DNA of 64,000 nucleotides from Salvator merianae (GCA_003586115.2 QVOM02000126.1:58526526-58590525), one strand, 5' to 3'. Numbered from the stretch's first letter, positions 33,041 to 45,650 are shown. Notes: generated by a model not told the origin, from the sequence alone. A program made the numbers and translations.

Positions 33041-35507
33041 ATGTTAAAATGCAAATATGGGAATGATCAGAAGACAAACTCAGTCCTCGTAATCTTCTGA
33101 TATGGATTAAATTTATGATATCGGACTGGCCCCATAGTGCCTCTCAGCATTGAAGCTCCAGTTTCGCAAGGTATGAAAGAAGCTGGAGGAAGTAAAAGTT
33201 GCATTTTATTTTTTAAAAATGTTGTTCTCCTGCATTCTATGGGGGAAAGAAAAAAAAAAAAGCTAATCATATATGCATTTACAAAACTGTCAATAGCAAA
33301 ATCAGACCCTTAACATTATTAACTGCAGAGCTTCTTCTGACTTTCACTTCCCAGCCATGGTGTACCAAACCACATGCTTTTTGAAGGAAGGCTTTGTACT
33401 TTTCAAAATTGTTCATCGAGTAATAAATAGACACCAATGGGCTCAGTTCCACCATCCCAACTGTTCCTATTCATCCCTTCCTCATGCCTGTCCAGCGCTT
33501 ATCTTTTCTCCAGCAATGACAGCGGCACAATTCATTTCAGTGCCTGCTATTCATGACAGATATCATTTTAATTTCTCCAGCTGCCCTGGGCATCATGTTT
33601 TGCCAGGACATTCACAACAGCAGCCATACTCTTACACACGTAGCAGTCGCTGCTGGCAGCTGCAAACAATACAATCGCCTCAACAATACAATCACCAATG
33701 CATTTGAAAAAAAAAAGTTGGCATTTGGCAAAAATGGAGCAATGACAAACGGGAATTTTAGGGTAATGCTGCTATTCCTGCTAGATACAACAGAACCCAA
33801 TGGTTAGTAAAAGTGCTATTGTGAATGGATTTTATACAGACCAATTCTAAAACATATAGATATTTTTTTTCCCCAAAAGGGGTCGGGGAGAACCCTAAAA
33901 ATGCCTGCCTGTAGTTCCTCACCCCTCTGCTCCGTTTCCCTTTTTTTGTGGCTTTGGCAATTTTTCTGCTGTTCTGCAAAAGGCCCCAGATGTGGACCAT
34001 TTTTGGTGCAAAGCCTGTGAAAAGCAGGCAAGGTGAGTCAATGTTGCTGCCATTGTGTGTCTACTTGGTGGTCACAAAAGCACCCGAAGGTGGTGCGTGA
34101 CCTCAGAGTGCATTATCCTGCCCTGTGGGAAGAGCACTGTGGAGGGCACTTGCTAGCCTTCTAGAGCCCTTATCAGAGTGCTGTATGCCTGCAGGCACCT
34201 CAGGCATGCAGACATGGTGCTCCTGAGGCCTCTTTTGGGTTCCTGCCACCACACATGTGAATGCAGCCTCAGACGTCTTATTAGGATAAACTGGATAAAG
34301 CACTTGGTGTATTTGGACCCAGGGAGTAAAGCATAAGAGAATGAAAATATTGAAGATGTTAACTGAAATAGAAAACCCTTTTAAAAAACAACAACAACAA
34401 CCCCAAAACCTATTATAATATGAATTAGATGCTGAAATTATTTATCACCCACGAGCATTACGCAAATCTAGAAAATGGAAGGTAATTTTCAATTAGCTGG
34501 TCATGCAACACTTGCTGGTGGTCATGTTTCATAATCAATCAGTGGAAAGTTTTGTTTGGCTGCCTCTTTACGATCTATGTGACAGTAGTAAGATTAATGT
34601 GGAATTAAAAACTCTAGTAAGCAAGGAATAATAATAATAAAAAAAAAGAATGCAAGTTTTAACATGAGTAATGTGTGAGAAGTCGTCTAAATTTTTGTTG
34701 GTTTGATAGTTTGAAATGTATGCTTCTGGGGAAATCTGTATTAAATTGGATGAATCTATAATTTTATAAGTCTTAGTTCAATCAGTACAACCTTCTAGCA
34801 AGAGTAATTTAATCCTTTCCCAGCAACCTTCTAAGTAGGGCAGAAGAAGGAACAGAGACAGGGTAACAGAAAGAGGGAAAAGAGGATGGCAACCCAGTTT
34901 TGACCTGATAGTCATTCATTCCATTACAAAAACCTTTGCAAATGACTGCAATTTACCTGCAAACATAAAATTACTCCTCAGAATACGTAGCCCTAGATCA
35001 TGCTTGAGTGTCCACAATCTTGTGGGTGTGAAAAAGCTGTCCAGACAATCACAGCCCTGAAGTGACCTCTCCTAGCTACAGGCCTGAAAGTATGGCTGGA
35101 ACTCTAGTCACAGAACTGGGCATGATCAGTGTGAGATCACTTTCTTTGACAAGTCCTCTTCATGTCCTCTGGACAGGACCTGACTGTGCCTGGAGCATGC
35201 CCATTATTTTGCCCAAACCCCTTGGTAACTTCCAGTTGTCTTTTAATCAACATGGAAATGCAACCCTAGTTTGAACTTATATAGACAGAAAGTTGCCTTT
35301 CAAGTTGCCATTTTTTTTGAGAAGGCTATGTTCTTACCCAATAAGATCCACTAAGTCTGTGGCCTTAGGTTGCGTGCCTCCTCTAGTGCAGAAAGTTACA
35401 TCTATGCTTCGGCTCACACTGGGAAGGGCAAAGTGACCTTTTCCATCAGCAACCAATTTATCAGTCTATAGTGCCCCTGCTCCCAGTTCACGGAAAGAAA
35501 ATGCACT
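33041..35507. other. Unassigned; possible conserved non-coding stretch at 34420-34700
   Basis: The part at 34420-34700 is rich in homeodomain-type words (CAATTAGC, ATAATCAATCA, ATTTATCA) and octamer-like ATTACGCAAAT, with no repeat signature. It reads like unique sequence and may be conserved, but this is a guess. A short (AAC)n lies at 34384-34402. Confidence 0.3.
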
Positions 35508-35508
35508 C

Positions 35509-36202
35509 AGGGTGTGATCACACACATGTTTAGGGTCACCCCAGGGATGAATCTGAGACTAAAGGGACAGACTGAAATGTTTTTAAAAATATCACTTATT
35601 GCATCTCTGAGCCTGTGATAATACACCCTTTCCACAGATGGGTACTAATAACTCTTGGGGCAAGTTGCTGCTTAAGTTGGATTGGATGTAACCGATGGAA
35701 ATGGCTACTATGGATGGTCAACCAATCAGGTTGCAGACAGGGGTAATGAGGGATTCTCAGCACAGAGTTCTGTAGCATGCCTGCAAAATGTAATAATTCC
35801 CACACACACACTTTGTGCTGAAAAACTGCTCAGAGGAGCAGATATGGTGACAAGGTGGGGGTAAGGTGTTGAAAAACACTGGTTTAGCTGCCATTCTGTC
35901 AGCGAAGCAGAGGGAAGGGGCAACACAGAGAGGGAAGTTTGGTCCATTGTCCAGGCAATTGCAGACTACTGAGGGGGAAAGTGCTCACCAGTTACCAAGC
36001 GCTCAAGGGGCAGAAGGCCATGGAGGCTCTAGGCAATATAGAAGCTCATAGCCTCTGACGAAACGGGCCCCTGGAAAAATGGGCAGGCAGCAGCCAATGG
36101 AAAGGCAAGAGAAGCAAAGTAGGAGATTTTTCCCTATGACCACAAATGGGGCAGTCCTTAGTAAATAGGCACCCCCCAAAATGCCCAGTGTGATCACAGC
36201 CT
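35509..36202. mobile_element. 0.7-kb TIR DNA element (non-autonomous)
   Basis: The left end AGGGTGTGATCACACAC pairs with the right end GTGTGATCACAGCCT. Flanks read CACTC on the left and CACTT on the right, a possible imperfect target duplication. The interior has no recognisable transposase. Confidence 0.5.
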
Positions 36203-36629
36203 CACTTCCGATAACTGTTTCTCTCCTTTCCGATTACTGTTTCTCTCCTTTCTGTGTGAGAAAGAACATGCACACATAGTAGTTGTCCTCTAGCTTTCCT
36301 TGAATTTCTTTCAGCTTACCTCTCTTGATCTTATTGCATTCACTCACAGAACAAGCCTTGAGGTAAGAGATTTTCCCTGGGCCAGTCAATGATCTTGTGA
36401 AGTGAAGGGAGGTGAAGTCTGGTGTTCTGTCCAGTACAATTGAACGGTATAACTATTATCTGACTTTTAATTTTTCTCTGGTAAAATTTAACATGAAAAT
36501 TCCTCATGCCTAATAAAGCAGAAGAACCCTGAAAATGAATGGATCATAGCTCGTACCCGCCATTAAGTCATGACCCTCCCCAGGTTCTAAAGGTACAGAA
36601 CATTTGCTGAATCATACTTGCCATGATTT

Positions 36630-36847
36630 GATAAAAGGATGCTTAGGTTCAGCTTCCAGGATGAAGAGACAAGCAGGATGTCTCTGAAGGCCACTTGCAG
36701 GGAGTCAAGAGCAGGTGAGGGTTTTGCTTTTCTCTTCTGCTTGAGATACCCAGAAGCAATTGGTGGGCCACTGTGTGAAACAGGATGCTGGACTGGATGG
36801 GTTGTGGCCCAGTCCAGCAGGGTTCCTCTTATATTCTTATGTTCTTA
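36630..36847 (+). mobile_element. CR1/L3-like LINE 3' end
   Basis: GGATGCTTAG, CAGGATGTCTCTGAA, CACTGTGTGAAACAGGATGCTGGACTGGATGGG, GTCCAGCAGGGTTCCTCTTATATTCTTATGTTCTTA. The terminal TTCTTATG octamers and the ACAGGATGCTGGACTAGATGG block define the 3' UTR of a CR1/L3-type LINE. The same segment is found at 41985-42284 and 59188-59371. Confidence 0.8.
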
Positions 36848-37005
36848 GAACTTCTGGCCATTTATCTTTCACTTTTTAGGTCTATATGAAATGAAAGGGC
36901 TTGTCCTTAAAACAAAACAATGATCTCACTGTTAAACTGATAACACTCAACAATACATCTGTATTCCATCTGAGTGAGAAATGGTTCAAGTGCTGCACCA
37001 CTGCT

Positions 37006-37019
37006 TATCTATCTATCTA

Positions 37020-37082
<63 letters not shown>
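37006..37082. repeat. (TATC)n/(TGTC)n microsatellite
   Basis: TATC units, then five TGTC units, then TATC units again. Flanking CTGCCATTCTTCACCCTGCGATGCCAGAGTGGTTTACA (to about 37120) is the reverse complement of an L2-type 3' end, so the array grew on its tail. Confidence 0.95.
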
Positions 37083-37499
37083 GCCATTCTTCACCCTGCG
37101 ATGCCAGAGTGGTTTACATAACAAACTACAGCTACCACACACAAAAACACATTCACTCTGCATGGGATTAGGCCAGTGCTGAGAATTGATGGAGGATCTC
37201 CCCAGCTTGCTCTTTCTCTGCTTCCCTCAGGCAAGACTGCTTTTCTGATGATAGTTGGGGGAGCAAGGGGCGACGGTTGGAACCAATGAAGGATCTTCCC
37301 AGCTTGCTTGGCTCCCCTCAGGTAAGGTTACTCTAATATTGACAGTTGAGGAAGGGAGGTGCCTCTATTTGGAGCTGATGGAGGGTCTTTCCAGATTGCT
37401 TTTGCTCCTCTATTCCCTTCAAGCAAGATGGCTGTTCTGGTGATAGCTGAGGGAGGGACGGGTCACTGCTGGGACCTGATGGAGGATCTTCCCAGTTTG

Positions 37500-38288
37500 G
37501 ATGCAGTTATGGGTGGCTGAAGTCTAATAAGTTGAAACTGAATCCAGATAAGATGAGTATGCTATGTGTCTTCAGCAATCAGTTCGAAGAAGTGTTCTGG
37601 AAAGTTCACGGGCATAGTTTAGGTGTGTGTTGGATCCATCATTCTTACATGACTTTTAATGGCAGAGAGGGCCAGGAGCACCTACTTTATTTGATTTGAC
37701 AGCTCCAGTTCTCCCTGGATAGAGATCATTTGGTCCCAGTAATCCATACTCTGGTAACTGCCAAGTTGGATGCAGAACACTGCTGCCAGGTTGTTTTGGG
37801 GAGTTTCTGGCTAGGTACAAATCACACCAGTCCTTAAGGTTTGCACTTGTTACCACTCAATCAATTTATTTATATACCAGCTTTTCAAATATTGCTCAAG
37901 GTTAACTTGTGCCCCAAACATCTAAAGAAGTATCTCCTCTGATCAACTCATACTTGCCAGTTAAGATCTGGGGAAGTGTTCCTACTGATTCCATCATTAG
38001 CAAATGTACATGGAGAAGGCTTCTCTGGGAGGATCCCCAGGGCGTGAAATAGCCTTTCCCTGAATATAGGCTGGACCTTTCCACACCTGCTAAAAACAAC
38101 CAGGCTTCTGGTGATTAATTTATGGTTTTTCATTCCTTACATTTTATTATTTTAACATTTATTTTAACTATCTTTTTTTTTTTTTTTTTTAGAATTGGTT
38201 TTGATTGGTTTTTATGTTGACTCCATTTAGCACCCTATGACGTTGTTGAAGGACAGTACAAAATATTATTTAAATAAATAAATAAAAT
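37500..38288 (+). mobile_element. L2 LINE, C-terminal ORF2 remnant and 3' UTR
   Basis: The frame near 37500 reads GWLKSNKLKLNPDKMSMLC (typical L2 text after the RT core). Further remnants are LLLDRDHLVPVIHTLVTAKLD-like (37715-37770), KYLLxSTHTCQ-like, and a 3' UTR ending CAGTACAAAATATTATTTAAATAAATAAATAAA. At about 37857-37905 a short TTTATTTATATACCAGCTTTTCAAATATTGCTCAAGG block is the antisense 3' end of another LINE, nested in the copy. A poly(T) run sits at 38171-38190. Confidence 0.8.
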
Positions 38289-38865
38289 GTCTGTGTTGTT
38301 TGTATGAAATAAATATCCAATTTCTGAAACAATTACGCTGACTGAGAATATTGGGCATATAACGCTAACTACTGGAAACAGAAAATTAGGAGGGAATGGG
38401 AATTGCTGGTTGGTCCAGTATGGAAGTTATAGACTTCAAAGACCTGCAACAACAAATCCACTAAAACCATCATGTGAGGAAATCCTCACCTGAACTCAAC
38501 AGAGTGAATGCAGAATGCTCACTGCTAGGAGACGGGGAACGGAAAAATAGGTGGGAGAGAGACAAAAGCAGGCCACATTTTTATCAGTTGAAAGATGTTA
38601 TCATTATACTATAGGAAGTAAAAGGGTAAGGACACCAGAGGAGAAGCAAGGAAAGAGATGTTGTCATAGGCAGGCTCCCTTGGTAACTTTCAGAAGGCTG
38701 CATGATTTGGACAGACTCCCCTTGTCAAGATGGCTGGATGCACATCTACCCCTAAATCATTTCTAGTTTGCACAGGCAAGTAGTAACTTTAGGACAGCTT
38801 CTATGTGCCTCTTGGTGAATTGTTATGTGTGGTAGCCACTCTTGCTATTTACCTGCTCAAACTGG

Positions 38866-38890
38866 AATAATAATAATGAATAATAATGAT

Positions 38891-38941
<51 letters not shown>

Positions 38942-38959
38942 TAATAATAATAATAATAG
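38866..38959. repeat. (AAT)n microsatellite
   Basis: AAT units interrupted by GATGATGG and one T insertion. Confidence 0.95.
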
Positions 38960-39087
38960 AAAAAGATAATAGCGTTGCTGGTCAGATTCCACAGTGTCCA
39001 CAGTTGATGGATTCAGATGTCAGGTGGACATCACAACTGCTCAATGAGGCTTTGGGGAACTGAAGGGGACTCTCTATTATAGCCATG

Positions 39088-39240
39088 TATTCTGATATTT
39101 TTTTTGTTTATTTTCATTTTACTGTTATTTATTTTGTCTTTATCTTTTCTTTATATACCACCTTGAAATTATGGTAACGAGGTATAAAAATCCCAAAATC
39201 CAATACATAAAATTACTATTATTATTGTTGTTGTTTTTCA
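39088..39240 (+). mobile_element. LINE (L2-like) 3' end
   Basis: TATACCACCTTGAAATTATGGTAACGAGGTATAAAAATCCCAAAATCCAATACATAAAATTAC with a preceding T-rich UTR is the typical L2-like end. Confidence 0.6.
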
Positions 39241-39449
39241 TTACTTGACTTGAAGATATTCAGATCATGGAACACACTCAGTATGTTTTTGATATTTAAT
39301 ATTTTGCCACAACTACAAAGCATCTACATCTATAAAGTTTAAAAAGAAAATAAGAACCCTGAAATTCTACAGTATCTGTATGAGTAGGAAGTCAACAGGA
39401 ATTTCATCTCTGATTAAACACAGTTAAGACTGCCTATTAATTTATGCCA

Positions 39450-39595
39450 ATCAGCACTCCAGTTCTAAACCTATTTACTTAGATAAAATTGCTTTCCAAA
39501 ATTGCTTTGGTTTTACTCTTAGGTAGGCCTGTTTTGGATAACAGGCAGACTTGCTTTTAAAATTTGTTATCCAATCTGCATAAAACTTGACATTA
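39450..39595. mobile_element. Possible decayed hAT-like MITE
   Basis: TCTAAACCTATTTACTTAGA...TTTTACTCTTAGGTAGGCCTGTTTTGGAT resembles a common reptile inverted-repeat element with ACTTAGAAGTAAG/TTACTCTCAGGTAAG blocks. Strongly diverged. Confidence 0.3.
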
Positions 39596-39727
39596 TATGC
39601 TACATACAATATATTTACATTTCTATGAGCTATAGACCACTACATCCAGAATCCAGAAGTGTCAGATTAAAGCTACATTTTCATGACAGCAGAAGTGCTT
39701 GCTCTCTTGTTCCAAGGTGCGGCACAT

Positions 39728-40188
39728 GGGGCTTGTTTGTACTTTAGTGCTAATGAGCATCTGGATGCTTATTAGCACAGTGCATCCACACACTGCAGAA
39801 GTCCTAGCATTCAGGAGCATCTGCAGCTACTCCCAAACACTACTAGCTGTGGATAACTAAATCTTTGTCTACAGCTGTACCAGGAGCACTTGGACTGCTC
39901 CCAGTAATCTGTGTTTGCACTGGCTCCTGGGTGCAAACTCTGCAGGCCACAGCTGAGCCACACCTGCGCAGTTGCATGCCACATTCCCAGTTGCTAAGGC
40001 AGCAGCTGGATGTTTCCTCAACCACTTTCATGGCAGGTGGGCGGCATTTGCATTGTGAGTGTAGTGCTGGAAGCCCAGTTCTGGGTTATTCCAGCCCTCA
40101 CAGTGTGGACAGCCTCTGCACAGAAGGGTCTGTCCACTTTAGAATGGTAGAATTCTACCATTCTAAGGTGGAAAGTGCAAACAGACCC
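39728..40188 (+). mobile_element. MITE family B, copy 4 (longest)
   Basis: GGGGCTTGTTTGTACTTTAGTGC at the left end and GTGGAAAGTGCAAACAGACCC at the right are inverted repeats. The body contains GAGCATCTGGATGC, CTAGCTGTGGATAAC, GTACCAGGAGCACTTGG, CTGGCTCCTGGGTGCAAAC and AGAATGGTAGAATTCTACCATTCT, a perfect 24-bp palindrome (40141-40164). It spans 461 bp, and both strands show stray frames of 122-123 codons that are shadows. Confidence 0.88.
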
Positions 40189-40843
40189 AATGTATCTACA
40201 GGCCACACACTTCACTCTTTTGCTTTTCTCTGAAGTTAGGGAATGAAAGTTCCTCAGTTTTGTAGAGAAGGCACAAGTATATTTTTGATGCACCAAATAT
40301 GACTTTGGAAGGAGGGCATTTGGTTCATCAAAAAATACCTTGGGTGGAGCTTGGCTAAAGTAGGCCATACACACAACTGGGGGTGGCAATCACTCCCAAA
40401 ATCCATTTTTGTACTCTGCGGGAAGGAGGCCTCCTAGGGTGCTTTGCCATCCCTCAAGCACCCTTGCAGGACTGCTGTATGCCCAGGTGTGCCACTGATG
40501 TGCAGATGCTGCACTCTTTGGGCCTCTGCCGTATGCTTTTTGGCACCCTTGCGGATACAGCCTTACTGTGCTGTTTTACTGTTTAAACTGCTTGTTTCTT
40601 TCTCTTCCTGATAGTAAGCTTAGGAGATTTGATCAAGCCCACGCCTGTCAATTGCTTTGTAGGATGCTTAGGGAATTTTGAAAAAGACCAGGAAATGCTA
40701 GGCTCAGTGAGATTGTACAGTGCAAATCATTTTCAGAGGTGTTGAATGCTGCATGTATTGATCAGAGTTGTAGATGTGTGCCTGTGGTAGATGAACTTAT
40801 GGAAGGCATACACACAATGTGTTATTAGTTGAACTAGAAACTT

Positions 40844-41259
40844 AGGGTGCTTCCAGATTACAAGAGAAAATTGCAGGGTCTTGTTTAGATCCGGTAATTG
40901 TATCTTGCTGCCCTCCAAACAGCAGGAGGCAATCCAAGGGCAATCCTAGGCTCTTTCCTTGTCTGTCATTTCCTCGTGGAATTGCTGCTCTTGCAAAAGT
41001 ACCTGTATGTAGGAAGCACCCACCCACTTCTCTTTGTCTTTTTGTGTGTGCTTCCTACATACAGGTACCTTTGAAAGAGCAGCAATTCCACAAGAAAATG
41101 ACAGACAAGGTAAGCAATCCTTCTTGACACAAAACCCAGCATCAGAGCCTATATTGTGCTTTTTTGGTGCCCTATCCCTGGAGTATATTTGGATTGCTAC
41201 AGGTATTCCAAAACAGTCACAGGAAAAGCAGTTTTTAAACAGTGTCCAGAGGCACCCTT
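40844..41259. mobile_element. MITE family C with 63-bp hairpin
   Basis: Outer ends AGGGTGCTTCCAGA and TCCAGAGGCACCCTT are inverted, with a possible CTTAG duplication on both sides. An internal arm at 40957-41019 (CCTTGTCTGTCATTTCC...GTAGGAAGCAC) pairs with 41048-41110 across a 28-bp loop, with only a few mismatches. The left half (GTGCTTCCAGATTACAAGAGAAAATTGCAGGGTC) parallels family C at 6.64 kb. Confidence 0.85.
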
Positions 41260-41984
41260 AGTATCAAGTACAAGGGGTAGACATTAACATACCGAATGTC
41301 TCCTGACTGTTCTTCAGAAGCATTGGTAGGCTAAATCTGTGGAGAAAGTGGGATGGAAGTTTGTTACAGAGTGCCAGACTGGGGCCATTATGCACTAGCG
41401 TGCAGAAGGGAGGCTCCTAGTATGCTTGCTGGTCTGGTAAACAAGCCAGTGTGCAATTGCCCTAACAATACTGAGTTTCCAGAGAACTCAACATCTACCT
41501 TTATCAAATAGAGAAGAGAGCATGTCCATCAGTCTTTCCATGGCCTACCTTTATTAAACTGCTAACCTTGAAGACAGGAATTTATCTGATCATATGCCAC
41601 AGAAGTCTATGTAGTTCCCTCAAACTATTACACAAAGTGGACCTATTTTAGTGAGATCTTTAACAAAAAGTTTGTCTGTCTGATACAAAATGACCATCAG
41701 CTTCAGGGGATAAACCTCCCATAAAATGCATTCTTGGCTGTAGAAATTACTTCTGTGCCATCCCCATAATCATCCTGTGCTTGCACAAGAAAGAAGAAAA
41801 TCCTGGAGTTCAGCCTAGCCAGCCTTGTGATTCTCCTTAACTGTTTATAAGGTTACCGAACTAGTAACATATGTGGTCTGGCAAAGAATTTCACAGATGA
41901 AGAATCACATTACTCCACTGAAATAGCCAGGCAAATATTGGGCAGCTGAGACTGTAATCAGGCCTCTTCCCAATAGATGCATAG
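41260..41984. other. Unassigned sequence
   Basis: No recognisable repeat or exon. Confidence 0.5.
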
Positions 41985-42284
41985 TTTAGCTCTGGAATTC
42001 ACTACTACAAATTCTTTTGCTGTCTACCAGCTTGGATGGCTTCAAAAATGGTTTGGACAAATTTATGGATGCCTAGAATGGATGCTTAGTACTGCCTCCA
42101 GGTTGGAAACACAGGTAGGATGTCTGTAAAACCATTTATGGGGAGTCAAGAGCAGGTGAAGGTTTTGACTTCTAATCTGTATGGGAATGCCCAGAAGCAC
42201 TTGGTGGGCCACTATGTGAAACAGAATGCTGGACCAGATAGGCCATGGCTTGATCCAGCAAGGCTCCTCTTATGTTCTTATGTT
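41985..42284 (+). mobile_element. CR1/L3-like LINE 3' end
   Basis: GAATTCACTACTACAAATTC, GGATGGCTTCAAAAATGGTTTGGACAAATTTATGGATGCC, GGAATGCCCAGAAGCACTTGGTGGGCCACTATGTGAAACAGAATGCTGG and CTCCTCTTATGTTCTTATG, in the order expected for the CR1/L3 3' region. Confidence 0.88.
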
Positions 42285-43308
42285 ATGGAAGTCGGAGCCA
42301 TTGTGGGTTACTTGACTATGTAACACAGGAACTAAAGACTGGTTAACAGGAGACTGACTGTGAGCAGAATAAATCGTTGTGCAAAAGTTCTGATCTTGAG
42401 CTTCGATAAGCAACTGGCTGGGTACTGTGAAAACTGGCTTCTGGTACATGGCCCAATGTTGCAAGGCGGTTATTATGCTTCTTTATTAATGTATAGGTAG
42501 ACTGAATAGTCAATAAACTTAAAACAACAATTAACAACCCAAACCAGAAAGTTCCAGGGAAATCTTAATACCAAATAAGTGTAATATATTGCACAAATAA
42601 AATTTTTTAAAAGCCTATGTAGCATTCCATTGTATTTAAAAACAATATTGGACAGCACTGATATATAAAGGGAAAGCAACTGTAATGAAAGAATCAATTA
42701 AAATGAACCATCACAGAAACTATATAACTTTAAATCTTCTGCTAACAGTGCATGTAAACCAATTTTAAATGTCAAAAGTAAAACTTCTCATGTTCAGGAA
42801 CATACTGAGCACAAATGCAGGAAATTATAGGTGATTTCCTAGGATTCTGACTGGTTATGTTCCTATACACATGATACAGCTCAGCCAAATGCGTTTCGAC
42901 AAAGGTCATATTTCTTAATGGCTTGAGTATGCAAAAATAAGTTACATCAGCAGATACACAACATTCATAACAAAAAAACCTGTTTCAATATAAAATAATT
43001 ACTCACCAACAAGTTATGTAACTTAATCTTAAATGATCTTTGGTAGGATAATAACAGGAACACTTATTTTGAATTACAACTACCCTCCTGGAACTTTCTG
43101 AGTTTGGCCCATACTAATATATATCATAGGATTCTGTCTGCATGTTGTTACCACTCAAGGAACTCTCTTACAAAAGTTCAGTTGTGTTCATCTAAAAATC
43201 TCTCACAGATCTCTTGTTTTCTCATACAACAGCAGCTCTCTCACATGCTGCCTTTTCACGTTAAAAAAAATAATCTACTGGTTAGCTGTAAATGGCAAAC
43301 TTTACAAG
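42285..43308. other. Unassigned AT-rich sequence
   Basis: Nothing recognised; the small frames lack any domain. Confidence 0.5.
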
Positions 43309-43450
43309 CCTTAGGCCCTTTCTGCACTGTGTCTTATTCCAGATTATATCCTGGAGTAGGACCTGCCATCTGCATGCTGATGCAGGCTATGACAGTCCCC
43401 TGTTCTGGGATATAAGCCAAAATAAGCCACAGTGCAGAAGGGGCCTAAGG
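43309..43450. mobile_element. 142-bp palindromic MITE
   Basis: CCTTAGGCCCTTTCTGCACTGTG and CACAGTGCAGAAGGGGCCTAAGG are near-perfect inverted termini of 23 bp. The interior repeats AATAAG/CTTATT. No coding capacity. Confidence 0.9.
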
Positions 43451-43895
43451 TATTTCTCAGAAATTGTTAAGAAATCTAGCAATAGGAAGTGGTATATACA
43501 TTGTATAAATAATTGTATATAGGATCAGATTATCTAAGTAGGTATTTTAAGTAGTTGAAAGACTATCAGGAGAGATGTAGTGGGAAATCTAGGAGAAAAG
43601 CTTCTAATCAGAAGAAATAAGATTAGGCTTGATAAAAGATGACTTCATATATTCATGATCTAAACATCACTCATTATTCTTTGGCATTGGCCTTAGTGGT
43701 GGAACGGCTGACAAAAGTTGGAATCTAATAACATCTCTATTCCCACATGTCCCTTACTCCATACTAATACGTGCAGTTGCTCCACGAGCAGAACCACATT
43801 TGCATTTTTCATCTAATACTGCCTCTCCCACACTTTTAAAGAGGAGAGATACTGTGAACAATGTTCCAAAGAAAGATGCCACCCATGTCCCATAT

Positions 43896-44095
43896 GAGAT
43901 TGGGGACCACTTGCATGTGAGACTGGGGACCACTTGTATGTCCTCCAAATATGAATACAGTCTGACCAAACAAGATGGCCTTCAAGTATTGCTGAACTAC
44001 ACCTCTCAGAAGCCTAGGAAATAAAGAGAATATCATGCAGGAAGCTGTAGTTTAGCAATATTTGGAGGGCTATACTGTGGTCAGCCCTGATCTAC
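43896..44095. mobile_element. 23-bp tandem duplication and a decayed MITE
   Basis: GAGATTGGGGACCACTTGCATGT (43896-43918) is repeated at 43919-43941 with two changes. Next, GTCCTCCAAATATG (43940) and CAATATTTGGAGGGC (44057), together with TGAACTACACCTCTC and GCTGTAGTTTAGC, form inverted arms of a common reptile MITE with CTCCA(A/G)AT...(A/C)T(A/T)TTTGGAG ends. Confidence 0.55.
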
Positions 44096-44364
44096 AGAAT
44101 GACCATCTGAGTTCTTCTCAAGGATAGTGTTGGCTTACTTGGGAGCTCTGCAAAGATGGCAGTGGCAAAACAAGGCTCCTTTTGGAGGAAGTTTATTGAT
44201 CTTCTTGCTGCAATTCAAAAGAGGAGTTTGGTAGGATCAAATGGAGGTCTCCATTTGGGGCTCTGCCCTACCCTAGTTGCCTCAAGGGCCTGATAACATG
44301 GACCACTGCTGCGTAGGACCATAATATACCTTAGATCCACAGTATGTTCATTAACTTTCTTAAA

Positions 44365-44470
44365 TGGTCATTGCTAGTTTAATTTTAATTTTAAATTGTT
44401 TTTTCTCATCTTTATCTATTCACGATCCTGCGACTTTGGTGTAGGGTGGTATAAAAATAAACAAACCACT
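44365..44470 (+). mobile_element. LINE (L2-like) 3' end
   Basis: TTTTAATTTTAAATTGTTTTTTCTC, GGTGTAGGGTGGTATAAAAATAAACAAAC is the L2-like terminus. Confidence 0.55.
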
Positions 44471-45650
44471 ACTGTATTATAACTGCTGGTAGGAAGACTT
44501 TGCAATCATACACATTCACAAGCAAACATTGGTCATGTCAAAATTTTATTAGTGTTGAGGTAGCCTGCCTAATTGTGAAACAGTTTGCACAGCTGGCCTA
44601 GTGAAGTTTTCTTCTTCTTTTTTTTAATTGACATTTTTAACAATAACAAACAAAGAAACAGCAAGCAGGATCGGCAACATGTCACAATACATTGCTTTTA
44701 TCATTGTCATTCAGCAGCGGAAGGAAATGGTTGCAACTATGATGGGAAAGCTTTGGCAGAAGTTAGGCAGATCCTCAAGGGCTGATGCTTTGTTAATAAT
44801 GTGGGGAAGGGAGTCATGAGAATTATGTTAAATGGGGTCATGATTCTATAGAAACTCTCTTGCTGGCCGTAAGTATAAAATGAGGCTATCCATGGCATGT
44901 ATGGCTTAGTTTAGGTGGAATGGGGGTTGGTGCGAAGCTGTAGCAGCAAATGCACATAAGCGGTAGCAAAACCCTGTGTGCGTACTGCCTAGTGTTTGCC
45001 ACTTACTGCTTCTGATTAGCTCCCCCTAGTGGTGTGTGAGAGAGCTCCTTTCACCATTCTGATTAGTTCGGTGCTGAAGCATCTCGTCACTGTGAATGGT
45101 TTCATTTGGCTGTGCTTAGTGCCAGAGTAACCAGCAGACTACCGGTCCAGTCACAGATGGGTCTTCGAAGAGACTAAAGATGCACATTCTATATGAGGAA
45201 GACAAACACAGATACATTTTTTTTAAAGAAAACAAAGTGCTGAAGCTCAGTTTCTGAAAATCAACTCATGCTACATGTGAACAGTTCCACAAGCTCCCCT
45301 GGAACTTGCAGGACAAAGACATTAATGAGCTTTTATTCATTCATATACAAAATTAAGACAGCATCAACAGCATCTGTGGAGAAGCATACAAGCACCTAGA
45401 GCTATCTGTTATCAAGAGTAAGTGTGCACCATATCCCAGATTGCATTCATTTCTATTTTTCATGTGCTTTTGAAGCATTCAGTCCTTGGGTGGCAAGGAC
45501 TAATATAAAGTGGAGGTATCTGTGACTTTTCAGGCCCTGCTTCACTCCAGCTCGCATCATCTGACCACTGATCGGGCTAGTTGGGGCTCAAGAGAGCAGC
45601 CACTGGACAACATCTAGAAAGCAATGATTCCCCATTCCAGCAAGTCTTAT
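44471..45650. other. Unassigned sequence
   Basis: No gene or recognised repeat. Confidence 0.5.
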
